DNA of 64,000 nt from Methylocaldum szegediense (GCF_949769195.1 NZ_OX458333.1:3167001-3231000), one strand, 5' to 3'. Counted from the first letter of the stretch, positions 17,883 to 28,183 are shown. Numbers and translations are program-made. Notes: a model not told the origin generated them from the sequence alone.

Positions 17883-19457
17883 TTATTTCCAATCCAGCTT
17901 GTCGCTCCAGGTCAAGTCGTCGTCAACCCAATAGCAGAAGCCTCTTTGGGTATCGCCAGGGGCCGGCTTAAGGTCGAGGACGAACAGGGCGCGGCCGACG
18001 CTGCGGCGGCGATAGCTCGGCCTAGTCCACTTCAGTAGCTTGATGAACCAGTGGCCGGCGTTCTTTTCCACGATCTGGTCGCGCCAGGTGCCGAAATTGA
18101 TGTAGGTGTAGTTCTGTCCCGGGGCGATATCCGGCTCTTCCTGCAGGGGATTGTGGGTGTGGCCCTCGCCATGGATGTGAAACCCATAAGCGCGGTATTC
18201 GGGCAGGAAGGCCGGGAATGTTTTCATTTCCTTGAACGTAACTGCCTCGTGCCGATGGTGGCTGCGGAATGCGGTGAGTATTTTCATGAACCATTCGATT
18301 GCCCTGAGTTCCAACCGGAGATGCAATTTACTCGAAAGATTCAGCCACCAGCGCAGGAGCTTCAGGCCGAAACGCCGTTTCTTAAGGGCGCTGTCATACG
18401 TGAAGTCCCAGCTCAGCCATTCGGATACGGATTCTTGGAGGAGCGTTTCGATGGTCGTGGCGAGGCCAGGTCGATGTTTCCTTAACCTCCGAGTTTCTTC
18501 GATGATGCGTGAAACCGCGAGGTAGCTCGGTCGGTAGAGGTCGAGCTCGTCTAGGACCCGTTCCAAGCGGCTGACATCTTCGCTTTTCTCTTGCGCTCGG
18601 GCGATGCGTTGCTTGTCTTCCTCGGCCAGGGCCTGCTTGGCTTTCCAGATGAATCCGGAGAGGACGCCGGCCGCCACCGTATCTCCGAAACAGGGATCGG
18701 TGAAAGGCCGGAACCGTAGCTGTTTCCAGGTTTCGAGTTTCCAGCCATCATCCGCCGACCATTCAGGCAGCGCGCGGCAGTTGTCACCGTCGCGCCATTG
18801 CCCATGGGTGACAAACAGCCGGAACCCGGAATCCGCATAGTAAAAAGGCAACCAGGGAACGCTGTCGGGGCTTTTGAACAGATTTTCGTCGCCGTACATC
18901 CGTCCGACCTTGAGCCTATAGTCTTCCGGTATGTCTTCCAGTCGCCAGCCCAGGCATTCCTCGTAAAAGAGCTTGAGCGCCTCGGGTGCGGCGAGGATTT
19001 CCTTGTCGTGATTGCCGAGCAGAACGACAATGTTGACCGACTTGACGCCTTTTTCCCGGAGCGAGGTCGGCAGTTGTTTGAGCCGCATAAAGAAAGGGCA
19101 GTGGCCGTCGGCATGCCCAGCGTGCTGAGCGATGATTCCTTGCATGATCGTTTTAACGATCTCCGGAAATTCCGGATGATCGCGTTGCCAGGGATAGACG
19201 CCTCGCTCTGCCCAGTGCTTGGTGCGGATCATGTCCACCACGTCGCCGTCGAGCACGAACACCAGATCCTCGACCTTTCGGTCCTCGCACACAAAAGCGA
19301 CTTCATCGAAGAAATCATCCCAATCGTCGCGACTTTGCACGCCGACCGTGCCGTCCGTGAAATGCACATCGCTGATGCAGATGCACATACGGTTTGGCCT
19401 GTTCGGGTCGTTGACGTCGACCGTGTGAAAGAATTCGAGAGCTTCGGGTTGTTTCAT
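17883..19457 (-). CDS. calcineurin-like metallophosphoesterase
   Basis: 524 residues, longer than most family members. All five metal-site blocks are visible: SDVHF near residue 29, LDGDVVD near 69, LLGNHDKE near 146, VTHGQW near 215 and EGHTHNP near 433. A helical insertion of ~200 residues (about 225-420) separates the last two, and may be an oligomerisation or membrane-association region. The ATG follows GGAGGAAAAACG. The substrate is unknown. It lies 164 bp downstream of, and on the same strand as, the GMC oxidoreductase gene, so the two may be cotranscribed. Confidence 0.88.
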   Translation of the reverse strand: MKQPEALEFFHTVDVNDPNRPNRMCICISDVHFTDGTVGVQSRDDWDDFFDEVAFVCEDRKVEDLVFVLDGDVVDMIRTKHWAERGVYPWQRDHPEFPEIVKTIMQGIIAQHAGHADGHCPFFMRLKQLPTSLREKGVKSVNIVVLLGNHDKEILAAPEALKLFYEECLGWRLEDIPEDYRLKVGRMYGDENLFKSPDSVPWLPFYYADSGFRLFVTHGQWRDGDNCRALPEWSADDGWKLETWKQLRFRPFTDPCFGDTVAAGVLSGFIWKAKQALAEEDKQRIARAQEKSEDVSRLERVLDELDLYRPSYLAVSRIIEETRRLRKHRPGLATTIETLLQESVSEWLSWDFTYDSALKKRRFGLKLLRWWLNLSSKLHLRLELRAIEWFMKILTAFRSHHRHEAVTFKEMKTFPAFLPEYRAYGFHIHGEGHTHNPLQEEPDIAPGQNYTYINFGTWRDQIVEKNAGHWFIKLLKWTRPSYRRRSVGRALFVLDLKPAPGDTQRGFCYWVDDDLTWSDKLDWK

Positions 19458-19621
19458 CGTTTTTCCTCCAGGTTGTTGTTATCGGACCTACGCGGTTTCC
19501 GACCTCCTCTTTCAAAAGCCGTTGTTGACGTCCCTGCCTATCGCAAACGATCGTCATGGGATGGACGATCTCTTCCCAGGGTTGATATAAGGAAAATATG
19601 CCAGTATGCCCGGCGTGGCGT

Positions 19622-21832
19622 TCAGGGCTCGATGAAGTCCGCGATACGCTCGGCCAAGGCGGCGATCGTGCGGGCCGGGTTCAGACCCAGCGCTCTGGGA
19701 ATGATGGCTCCGTCGGCGACGTACAGCCCCGGATAGCCGAACACTTCGCCTTTGTGGTCGACCACGCCGTCTTTGATGCCGGTACCCATGCGGCAGCCTC
19801 CCAGCGGATGCGGCGTGATGAGGTCTTTCAAAACCTCCCAGCTCGGCGGGACCACGGCCTCGCCTCCGGTGCTTTCCGATAGCGTCTTGTGCATGTCGAT
19901 CAGCGCCTGCACCGCGCCTTCGGAGTTCTTGACGTTCCATTCCAGCTCCAACTTGTGCCGGAACGGCGGAATCCAGCTGCGGGAAAGTTTCAGCACGCCG
20001 TCCGAGGCGTCCACCGCCTGACCGAACCAGGGCATGACCGCTGACAGCGGGTCGCTGCCTTGGTTGAGCGACTTCAGTGCCGAGAAGAAGTGGCCGAAAT
20101 CATGGTCATTACTCAGATCTTGAAGGGCGTCCTTGATCAGGTTGGGGAATCCGCCGTCCTGCACCCAGAACCGTTGTTTACGGAAAAAGCCGTCAAGGAA
20201 GTCGATGGCGCTGGTCATGATCGGACCGCGGGTGGGCGAGATTTGACGGTCTTTGTAAAGCGCCGGTGTTAGAAAATCGCCGTTGGAACTCCAGCCCACG
20301 CCGAGCATGTCGCTCAGATCGGGCAGCGTGCCGTATTGATCCCGGCAACGCAGCAGGAGTTCGTTGGTGCCCATGGTTCCGGCGGCGAGGATCAGTTTCT
20401 TGGCGTTGAGATGGCCGGGAATCAACCGTTGCGCGTCGGGATCGATGACATCGAAATCGACTCGGTAGCCGGTTTTTCCGTGCAGGGGTGTGATGCGGCG
20501 GACCAGGTGCAGCGGTTTGACCACGGCGCCGTGCTTTTCGGCCAGCGGAATGTAGTTCAGGTCCAGCGTATTGCGGGCCTTCACTTGGCAGCCGATGTCA
20601 CAGTTGCCGCAGTGGACGCAGGTGCCTTGTTCCAGGCCGAATGGGTTGACGAAGGGTTTGGAATGTTTGTCGTCGAAGGCATCGGGCCGGTCGTAGCTGA
20701 ATTCCGGATCGAAATTGACGGCTAGCGGCATTTTGCGGAATCGCGCCCGATAACCGCAGCGTTCCGCCGCGTCCTTCATCAGCTTCATTTTCGGCGGCCA
20801 CTGATTGTCCGGCACTTCCTGTACGTTCAGCATCTTGCCGGTCTTTTCGTAATAGGGCTTTAGCGTCTCGTACGTGATTTCGGGCGGCCATCCGGACTCG
20901 AAGGCGAAGCGTTCGGCCTCGACGAAGATATTTGCGTAGATCAGCGACCCGCCGCCGACGCCGCAGCCTTGGGCCACGGCCATGTGCTTATAGAAGCGTA
21001 TGTCGATCCAGCCGTTGCATTTGGCAGGTTCTTCGTGGGACCACCACCAGGCGTCGCCGGGGCCACGGGGATAATCTTTCGCATCCCAGCGTCGGCCGCG
21101 TTCCAGAATGCAGACCTTCATGCCTTTCTCGGCCAGACGGCAGGCGGTCACCGCACCGCCGAAGCCGCTACCGATTACGATCACGTCGTAGTGCAGAGTA
21201 TCGTCGGTTTCTTTGTCGAAGTGCTGACGGCCGAATTTGGGGATGACGTAGGTGTCCCACAGCTTGCCGGCAAAGAAGCGCCCGAATTTTTCAACGGCGG
21301 AGGCTTTGGCGAGCGGTCCGTCGGCGTTCGGCACGTCGATACTCGCAATCAGATCGGCGAGTTGTTTGATGCCTAGGGTCAAAATGCCGGCGCCCACCAC
21401 TGGTCCGCTTTTGTCCTTGCCCTGATGCAGTGTCGTGTAGAGGGTCGTGGTGTCCGACCACAGGTCGAAACCGGAATCGTCCCTGATCTCTTTATGTCCG
21501 GCCAGGTAATAATCCTCGCCTAGATGCTGGAAGGCGAGTTCGTAGACCATGTAGGTCATGTCCGGATTGTTCGTGGGCTTGAACAGATTGAAGACGCCAG
21601 TAAGCGCCTCGATGCCCATTCCTAACGGTGGAAAATCGATTGTGCCCGTTAACGAGCCTGGATGTTCAGGATCGTTGATGAAGCGATCTAAGTCGTCGAT
21701 ACCGACGTCTACGTGGATAGCGAGGGTAGTGCCATTCTGCTTGCCCCGCTGCGCCCCTTCCGCAGCATCGCCCGTTCCTAGAGCGAAATACCCCGACATG
21801 GTTTCTTTAAAGGTCAAGGATAAGGCTGTCAT
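19622..21832 (-). CDS. GMC family oxidoreductase, cholesterol-oxidase-like
   Basis: 736 residues from the ATG at 21832, chosen because AAAAGGAG lies just upstream; a frame extending to 21904 lacks a site. Residues about 1-215 form an extra N-terminal domain of unknown role. The FAD Rossmann motif VIVIGSGFGGAVTACRLAEKG follows, then ERGRRW. A cysteine-rich loop CVHCGNCDIGCQ recalls ferredoxin or cholesterol-oxidase-type loops. Near the end is HPLGGCRMG, the GMC signature containing the active-site His. It probably oxidises a sterol or hopanoid-type alcohol; methanotrophs of this group make sterols and hopanoids, but the substrate is inferred. Confidence 0.85.
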   Translation of the reverse strand: MTALSLTFKETMSGYFALGTGDAAEGAQRGKQNGTTLAIHVDVGIDDLDRFINDPEHPGSLTGTIDFPPLGMGIEALTGVFNLFKPTNNPDMTYMVYELAFQHLGEDYYLAGHKEIRDDSGFDLWSDTTTLYTTLHQGKDKSGPVVGAGILTLGIKQLADLIASIDVPNADGPLAKASAVEKFGRFFAGKLWDTYVIPKFGRQHFDKETDDTLHYDVIVIGSGFGGAVTACRLAEKGMKVCILERGRRWDAKDYPRGPGDAWWWSHEEPAKCNGWIDIRFYKHMAVAQGCGVGGGSLIYANIFVEAERFAFESGWPPEITYETLKPYYEKTGKMLNVQEVPDNQWPPKMKLMKDAAERCGYRARFRKMPLAVNFDPEFSYDRPDAFDDKHSKPFVNPFGLEQGTCVHCGNCDIGCQVKARNTLDLNYIPLAEKHGAVVKPLHLVRRITPLHGKTGYRVDFDVIDPDAQRLIPGHLNAKKLILAAGTMGTNELLLRCRDQYGTLPDLSDMLGVGWSSNGDFLTPALYKDRQISPTRGPIMTSAIDFLDGFFRKQRFWVQDGGFPNLIKDALQDLSNDHDFGHFFSALKSLNQGSDPLSAVMPWFGQAVDASDGVLKLSRSWIPPFRHKLELEWNVKNSEGAVQALIDMHKTLSESTGGEAVVPPSWEVLKDLITPHPLGGCRMGTGIKDGVVDHKGEVFGYPGLYVADGAIIPRALGLNPARTIAALAERIADFIEP

Positions 21833-22943
21833 TTTTATTCTCCTTTTCGTTATGGTGATGGATTTATTGATATCGCTCGACGCAAAACGCCTGTCCCGAC
21901 GCAACGGGTAATCCGGTTTACCCCTAGGAGCATCCCCGCGGTCTGTGAGTCAAAGCCCTCCCGAAAGTATTGAATAATAGTCCTCCTTGTGAAAAACGAC
22001 ACCAAGATATTGGATCGAATAAACTGAAATCCCTTGTATATAAACTTTGAAGTGGTTTTGGCGGAACCTGACCGTCCATTATCTCGGCGGCATGAATATC
22101 CCTTATGAAGTCTGCAGGGCTGATACCTATTTGCATTCGGCGGGTAAGGGGAGGATGGGGTTGTCGGCATCAGACGCGGGAACCTTTAGACGTTGGCTGA
22201 ACCGGCCGTAAGCGGTCGACGATGGGCGCTTTCGGGAGGCATCGAGTAAGTCACGGGGCGCTCGACATCCGCTGTGCTCCTGTAAGGTCCAGTCCTTCGA
22301 ATCGTGCTTCGTACGAAGTAAGAATAGTTGGCCGGCTTGAATAGCTCCCCGCCCGGCTCCGCGATGAGAAAAACCGCCTGGACGGCGGTTTTTTCGTGGT
22401 TTCTTCAGGTCTTTATGAATCGATCAGGCGATATTGATAGGGTTTTTACGATGCGGACCTTGCTGAAGCCCGGTTTGGGCTACCGCATCTTCAGAGTACC
22501 GTGTAAATAGCGAGCATTGTGAACGGTCATTCTCCTGAATTTATGATCATCGAAGCCTGTTTCCTCAGGAGCGAGATAAACGGGTCTCCCGTTCTTAAGG
22601 GCGCTGCCTCAAGCGCTTTAACCCTTATTGGTTCGCGAGAACCGGTTCAGACGAATGGTTTTGGGTTTCCCTTTATCAGAATTAAATCTATTTTTCAGAT
22701 TTAGTATTTCAACGAATGTTTACATACCTTTGAAGCAGTGTCAGCCGGAATTTGCCTTTCGGCGTCCCCGGCGATCCCCAGAAAATCTCATATGGCTGTT
22801 TTAAGGACCGAATAATGCCAGATTCGAGTTATGGGTGATCACGTACATAAACCGAACTAGCGTTTCCCGCTCGACATGATCCTTGCCAGCATTTTTCGGG
22901 AACCACCCCCGAACACGTTAGGTTTTTAATGTCATTTATGAGG
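21833..22943. other. 1.1-kb stretch without a gene; orphan terminator inside
   Basis: No frame here has coding character. The only strong structure is a hairpin at 22370-22392 flanked by A and T runs (listed separately). The AT-richer segment 21960-22060 might contain promoters for the leftward oxidase gene. The remainder shows nothing I can name. Confidence 0.5.
22370..22396. terminator. strong bidirectional-type terminator with no gene attached
   Basis: AAAACCGCC (22370-22378) pairs with GGCGGTTTT (22384-22392) around TGGAC, with further A residues before and T residues after. It is a textbook intrinsic terminator. No protein gene ends here on the plus strand (nothing since 21832), and the nearest minus-strand element upstream is the pseudogene at 22944, so it may end a small RNA. 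Confidence 0.7.
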
Positions 22944-24099
22944 CTAAACCCTGAAAAACGGCCAGTGGGGTTCGGGTCCGAGCATGATTTGTCCGATCGG
23001 TTCCAGCTCGGCCGCGTTGATGAAGCCGTGCTGGGTGATGATGTGAACATCCCGGAACTGTCTCGAGAATGCATATTCTTCCGGGATGCCGGAAGTGCCT
23101 ACGATGTCATGGATGCGGTCCACGGCCGCTGCGCATTCGTGGACGGCATGGGTCATTTACAGCCGCATTTTCGCCTTGAGCGCCAGTGTGATCGGTCTCG
23201 CGGCGACGGCTCCTTGCCAGGACTCTTCGAAGACTCTGTAGAGATGGCCGCGGGCGGCGCCGAGCTTGGCTTCGGCTCGTGCGAGCTGCGATTGAACGAG
23301 GGTTTGGCGCTTGAATGTCTTTGATCCGAATGCGGGGACCTTCGTGGCGATCAGCGCGATCGCTTCGTCGATAGCGGCGCGAGTTATGCCTAGCGCAGGC
23401 GGGACAAGCGCGGCGATCGCCGGCCAGTAGAGCGGTCCCTGGTAGGCGGTACCTGGTTTCTCCAGCGGCTTCCATGGCACCGCTCAGTGCTCCGGAATCA
23501 GCGCATCCTTTATTTCGACATCATGGCTGCCGCTTTCACGCATGCCCATGGTGTTCCAATTGTCGACGATTTAGGCTTCGGACGCGGGAACCGCGGTCAG
23601 TAGCATTGCCGGAGCGCCGTCGGCGCCGCAGCGCGGTTCGCCGTCATCGTGGATCGTCGCGAAACCGAGAAAAACCGTGGCATGTTGCGCGCCGCTCACG
23701 AAGCCCGTGCGTCCAGAGGTACGGTAGCCGCCCGCGACCGGAACCGCCTTGCGTACCAGGTTGAAGGAGCCGACGGGAATTGCGTCGAATCCGAATATCT
23801 CGCGCGGCTTGGTCGCCGAACCAGGGCGCGAACATGTCGTGGGCGACGGCGATTGGTAGATTCCAGCCCGCCGCGCCATCGATACGGGAGATTTCCTCAA
23901 TGACGCGCAAGCCGATGACCAGCTCGGCTCCGAATTCTTCGAATGCCTTCGACCGCCACAATCGATAAAGTCCCGGCTCCTGCATCGCTTTCGCTACTGG
24001 TGCCGCCAGCTTGCAGTCGTTTTCGGTCGCGGCGGCGTATTGGCGAATGATGGGTTCAATTTCGCGACCACGATTCAGAACGGAATCGGTGGTGGACAT
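22944..24099 (-). pseudogene. frameshifted acyl-CoA-dehydrogenase-fold flavin monooxygenase (SfnB/SfnC/DszC-like)
   Basis: Pieces of one protein lie in order in different frames. 24099 leftward gives the N-terminal helical domain (VIEEISRIDGAAGWNLPIAVAHDMFAPWFG). 23850-23571 gives the beta domain (GSFNLVRKAVPVAGGYRTSGR, FVSGAQHATVFLG) ending at a stop. 23480-23157 gives the C-terminal helices (LARAEAKLGAARGHLYRVF). 23156-22944 gives the last helices (EEYAFSRQFRDVHIITQHG). At least three frame breaks show that it is no longer a working gene. The intact family includes sulfur-scavenging oxygenases (SfnB, SfnC, DszC), but related hydroxylases are possible, so the specific role is inferred. Confidence 0.85.
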
Positions 24100-24215
24100 G
24101 AACGCGCCTAGGTTCGTGTCACTACGGAATGCTCACGCGGACCGCCGGTTTGTGGGGCTGGAAGTAAGGCTGTAGAGGCAGACAGAATGGCAGGACAGGA
24201 AAAGGGGCCTCAATG

Positions 24216-24261
24216 CGAAAAAAGTTCGCGGGATGGGGTTCGTTCTTCACCCCATCCCGCG
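24216..24261 (-). terminator. rho-independent terminator of the TIGR04073 gene
   Basis: A 13-bp perfect stem (24227-24239 with 24249-24261) is followed on the minus strand by AACTTTTTT. It lies about 40 bp beyond the stop of the small exported protein gene. Confidence 0.85.
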
Positions 24262-24303
24262 ATCCTTGACCGGCAATCTAGTGAGTGTCGGTTGGTTGGT
24301 TAA

Positions 24304-24663
24304 TTAAAGATAAGCGTCGCCGTAGGACGTATCTTTGTCGAAGTCTTCCCAGATATAGGCCGGTTCGACCAGACTCTTGGTCGGAAACGGACTGGTGATG
24401 ACATCAAAGACACCCGAAGCGGTTCTGCCGAGCGTATCCAACGTCCCCATGACCAAACCGCCGGGCCCTCCAACGACGGGGTTCGTCTTCTTGCTGGCAC
24501 TTAGAATGTTTTTCGGAACTTCCCCGATTCCAGTGAACATATTGGCAAATCCTCTGGTGACTTTGTCGCCGACCTCGGAAAAGTAGCCTTCCGCCTGACT
24601 GACAGGCGCATAGGCAGCCGTCGCGAGGACCGCGGTCAAGAGAAAGGATTTTGCGTTGCGCAT
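24304..24663 (-). CDS. exosortase system-associated protein, TIGR04073 family
   Basis: 119 residues. Residues 1-24 are a signal peptide ending SQAEG. The mature part has the family core GDKVTRGFANMFTGIGEVPKN and a Gly-rich stretch followed by GVFDVITSPFP. Members are small exported proteins that co-occur with exosortase/PEP-CTERM genes, though their function is unknown. GAGGAAA precedes the ATG and a strong terminator follows, so it is probably a single-gene unit. No exosortase or PEP-CTERM protein is visible in the window. Confidence 0.8.
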   Translation of the reverse strand: MRNAKSFLLTAVLATAAYAPVSQAEGYFSEVGDKVTRGFANMFTGIGEVPKNILSASKKTNPVVGGPGGLVMGTLDTLGRTASGVFDVITSPFPTKSLVEPAYIWEDFDKDTSYGDAYL

Positions 24664-24805
24664 GATCGTTTCCTCAGCTTGTTGTATTGTTATCGTATAA
24701 ATAGTTTCGTCGCGAAACTAAAGTGTAGGACGGCGGAAATATCCGCGTCAACCGGCAAGGACGAGACTTCCCCCGGCACTTATCTATCAGGATTGCGAGC
24801 GGCGC

Positions 24806-26398
24806 TCAAGTGTTGATTGATCGTCTGGATCTACGCCCGAGCTCCTCGATTCGACGATCGATGGCATCGACGACATAGCGTGAATAGGGTCCGAGGTGCA
24901 GATACATCGCCATGAGACCGACGACCATGCGTAGTGCTTGAGGGTTGGATTTGGCGCAGTGCATGAACGTTTGCCAGAATGCACCGCGCACCTCCGGCAT
25001 CTTGTTGACGATCCTGTTGATCGTTTCGATCGCCCCCACTTTTCGCCGGGCATCTTCCTTGGGTAAATCGCGAGGACGCCCCGACCTATCCAAAAGGCCG
25101 ATGAGCCGCTTGATCCTTCCGACGTAGGTTGCCGGATCGTAGACGCGTAACAGTATGCTTCGGTAATCATCGAGGACGTCTTCGAGCGGGCGCAAGGTAT
25201 CGAAATTCAATCCGCTGGTACACTGGTCGCCCGCGTCCATGTCCGGCATGATGTCGTGGCCGGGGTGGAGACGCCCCTCGCGCTGGAGCCGCCTGGTCAG
25301 TTGAGTGTTCGGCAGTGCGTAAAGCAGTCCCACCATGCATACCGGGATCGCCGCCGCTTCGATGAAGTCCACCATGGTATCGGCTACCGAGTTCTTTTCG
25401 GTGTCGAATCCAACGATGAACCCGGCGGTCACCATCATGCCGTAGGAATAAATCTTGTGAATGCTGTTGACCATGTCGCGCCGAGTGTTCTGCCTTTTCT
25501 TCGTCGCGATCAGCGTTTCCGGATCCGGGCTTTCGATGCCGATGAAGACGAGAAAGAAGTTCGCCTGTTTCATGAGTTCGAGAAGCTCGGGATCTTCGGC
25601 GAGATTGATCGAGGCTTCGGTCGAGAATTCGAAGGGAAATCCGTGGTCTTCCTGCCAGGTTCGGAGCTCGGATAGGAATGCCTTGACCACCTTCTTGTTG
25701 CCAATCAGATTGTCATCCACGAAATCGACATGCCCGCGATAGCCCAGCGCGTAAAGCGCATCTAGTTCGGCAAATACTTGCGGGGTGGTCTTGGTGCGCG
25801 GCACCCGCCCGTAAAGTTCGATGATGTCGCAAAACTCGCAGGTGAAAGGACAGCCCCGCGAGAATTGCAACCCGACGTAAAGATATTGCTCGAACTTGAG
25901 TAGATCGAAGCGTGGGACCGGGCTCTTCGTGACATCGATCTGAAATTTGGGGGCGATGAACGTTCCGGATCTTTGACCGCTTTCCCAAGCCTCAACGAAC
26001 GCCACCATAATACCTTCGGCTTCTCCGAGAACCAGAAAGTCCGCGGAGCGATAGACATGCGGACTGGAGGTCGCATCCGGACCGCCCACGACCACCGGTT
26101 TGCCTTGGGCATGGGCTCGTTGGATCAATTCGAGTGTGTCGGGTTGCTGGGTAATCATTCCCCCCGTCATGACCAGGTCGGCCCAGGCGATATCTTCGTC
26201 GCCGAGCTCTTCGGTATTTCGGTTGATGAGGCGGATAGACCACTGCGCAGGTAGCAGTGCGGCTACAGTGATCAACCCAAGCGGCGCGGCGGGATACCGC
26301 GCGCCCACGAGTTCGCAGGCTTCAGGGTAGTTCCAGAATGAATCCGCCTTGAAGCGTGGATAGATCATCAAGACCTTGCAAGGGGATACGTCCTTCAT
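24806..26398 (-). CDS. B12-binding radical SAM protein with DUF4070 (HpnP-like)
   Basis: 530 residues. An N-terminal cobalamin-binding domain (about residues 8-145) lacks a clear DxHxxG. The radical SAM core holds its [4Fe-4S] cysteines in SRGCPFTCEFCDI near residue 178, followed by VDDNLIGNKK, STEASINLAEDPELL and FIGIESPD. The C-terminal ~130 residues match DUF4070. The family includes the hopanoid C-2 methylase HpnP, but many members are uncharacterised. Gammaproteobacterial methanotrophs are better known for C-3 methylation by HpnR, so a methylase of hopanoids or another lipid is a guess. GAGAGG lies upstream of the ATG. Confidence 0.85.
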   Translation of the reverse strand: MKDVSPCKVLMIYPRFKADSFWNYPEACELVGARYPAAPLGLITVAALLPAQWSIRLINRNTEELGDEDIAWADLVMTGGMITQQPDTLELIQRAHAQGKPVVVGGPDATSSPHVYRSADFLVLGEAEGIMVAFVEAWESGQRSGTFIAPKFQIDVTKSPVPRFDLLKFEQYLYVGLQFSRGCPFTCEFCDIIELYGRVPRTKTTPQVFAELDALYALGYRGHVDFVDDNLIGNKKVVKAFLSELRTWQEDHGFPFEFSTEASINLAEDPELLELMKQANFFLVFIGIESPDPETLIATKKRQNTRRDMVNSIHKIYSYGMMVTAGFIVGFDTEKNSVADTMVDFIEAAAIPVCMVGLLYALPNTQLTRRLQREGRLHPGHDIMPDMDAGDQCTSGLNFDTLRPLEDVLDDYRSILLRVYDPATYVGRIKRLIGLLDRSGRPRDLPKEDARRKVGAIETINRIVNKMPEVRGAFWQTFMHCAKSNPQALRMVVGLMAMYLHLGPYSRYVVDAIDRRIEELGRRSRRSINT

Positions 26399-27037
26399 GA
26401 ACCTCTCTCCATCCTTGGAAAATGAGCGGCCGGTGTGGCATTGCAGCCAACACTGCGCTTCCGTGCCAGACTTGTCAAGCCGATTTCGATTCCCAGACCG
26501 AGATTAGCGTGGTGTCACGTTCGGTTTCGGGTGCGGCTGAAGCGACGCGGTATGCGCGAGAGCATCAACGCGAGGCTGTTCAGATCCGGCGAGAACCAGG
26601 CTAGACCTCTGGAAAAACGAAGGCGGATAGGCCGGATCACGGTGCAAGCCCAAGGCAATCTCAAGGCGAATCCGGCGAGATTCGGCAACACTTTAACCCT
26701 GTCACCGGGTACCGGAAAAACCGTGGCGGGAACCAGTCCGGGGCCCGCCACAATACCGTCAAGTAAGCGGTTATTCGACAAGGAAGGCTCGGCACCAAAG
26801 CGACCGCTTCCGATTGTGGGGTGTCTTAGGAACTCCCGAAGACACCGTTTGGCAAAAAATAGGACGCCGAAATCCGATGGGCAGGGAAGTGAGACTCATC
26901 TGCCCTCCATGGCTATCGGATCCCAATATTCCCGGTCGCGGTTACTTCCTTCATCCTGCCGGCATGAAGCGAACCGGGCAGCGGGCGGCCGAACCGGCAG
27001 GCACCGGGATATGAACGTATCGAAAACCGTTCCGCTT
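26399..27037. other. 640-bp stretch without a supported gene
   Basis: A plus-strand frame (26435-27202) is Arg/Pro/Ser-rich, has no ribosome site and runs into the convergent ssuD 3' end, so it is rejected. I see no repeat, promoter or RNA gene here with confidence. Confidence 0.5.
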
Positions 27038-28183
27038 TTACGACGCGGCCTCCTTCAAGGACGGGTGCGCCAGAGTTCCGGTATCGCCGACCGGGCTGAG
27101 GTGAAACACCGGTCTGGCCTTGGGTTGTTGATTCGCTACCGGCAGCAGCGGGAACAGAAGTTCCGCGACTCGATAGGCTTCTTCCAGATGCGGATAACCT
27201 GACAGCACGAACGTGTCGATGCCGAGGTCTGCGTATTCCCGGAAGCGGGCGGCGACGGTGTCCGGATCACCCACCAGGGCCGTGCCCGCGCCGCCTCGGA
27301 CCAGGCCGATGCCCGCCCAGAGGTTAGGGCTGATCTCCAGGTTTTGGCGCGAACCGCCGTGCAATTGAGCCATTCGGCGCTGTCCCTCCGAGTCGGAACG
27401 CGCAAAAGCCTCCTGTGCCTTGGCGATGGTGGCGTCGTCTAGCTGGCTGATGAGATTTTCAGCCGCCTGCCAAGCTTCGGCTGCAGTTTCCCGGACGATC
27501 ACGTGTAGCCGGATGCCAAAGCGTATCTGCCGTCCCCTGGCTTCCGCGCGCTGCCTAACATCGGCGATTTTTTTCGCGACAGCCTCTGGCGGCTCGCCCC
27601 AGGTGAGATAGACATCGAGCTGTTCGGCGGCCAAGCTGTGGGCAGCTGCAGACGATCCGCCGAAATACAAGGGCGGATGCGGCTGCTGAACCGGCGGGAA
27701 CAGTAGCTTCGCGCCTTCAACGCGGATGTACTTGCCGGCGAAGTCCACCGTCTCGCCTGCCATGAGCCGACGCCATACGGTTAGGAATTCCCCGGCTTGG
27801 ACGTAGCGTTCGTCATGGTCCAGGAAAACCCCATCGCCTGCCAATTCCGTCGGATCGCCCCCCGCGACCACATTGAGGAGTAGGCGTCCCCCCGAAAGCC
27901 GGTCCAAGGTCGCAGCCTGACGCGCGGCCTGGGCCGGCGAGGTCACGCCAGGTCTGAGGGCGACCAAGAATTTGAGCCGTTCCGTAGCGGGAATCAGCGA
28001 CGAGGCCACGATCCAGGCATCTTCGCAGGTCTTCCCCGTCGGAATCAGAATGCCGCCGAACCCCAATTGGTCGGCAGCCTGGGCGACTTGGCGAAGATAG
28101 CCGTAATCGACTGCACGCTTGCCTTTGGCCGAGCCGAGATAACGGCCGTCGCCGTGAGTAGGTAAGAACCAGAACAAATTCAT
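27038..28183 (-). CDS. ssuD: FMNH2-dependent alkanesulfonate monooxygenase
   Basis: 381 residues from the ATG at 28183 (AGAAGGAG upstream; a 10-residue extension to 28213 is rejected). It has the same length as E. coli SsuD as I remember it, and near-identical blocks: [93 protein letters not shown] and [14 protein letters not shown]. It cleaves alkanesulfonates to aldehyde plus sulfite using reduced FMN from a partner reductase, probably the one at 43018-43572. It has its own candidate sigma54 promoter at 28408-28423. Confidence 0.96.
   Translation of the reverse strand: MNLFWFLPTHGDGRYLGSAKGKRAVDYGYLRQVAQAADQLGFGGILIPTGKTCEDAWIVASSLIPATERLKFLVALRPGVTSPAQAARQAATLDRLSGGRLLLNVVAGGDPTELAGDGVFLDHDERYVQAGEFLTVWRRLMAGETVDFAGKYIRVEGAKLLFPPVQQPHPPLYFGGSSAAAHSLAAEQLDVYLTWGEPPEAVAKKIADVRQRAEARGRQIRFGIRLHVIVRETAAEAWQAAENLISQLDDATIAKAQEAFARSDSEGQRRMAQLHGGSRQNLEISPNLWAGIGLVRGGAGTALVGDPDTVAARFREYADLGIDTFVLSGYPHLEEAYRVAELLFPLLPVANQQPKARPVFHLSPVGDTGTLAHPSLKEAAS

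Noticed and set aside
26435-27202. 255-aa plus-strand frame in the gap before ssuD
   Set aside because: Biased composition, no ribosome site, and overlap with the convergent 3' end of ssuD.
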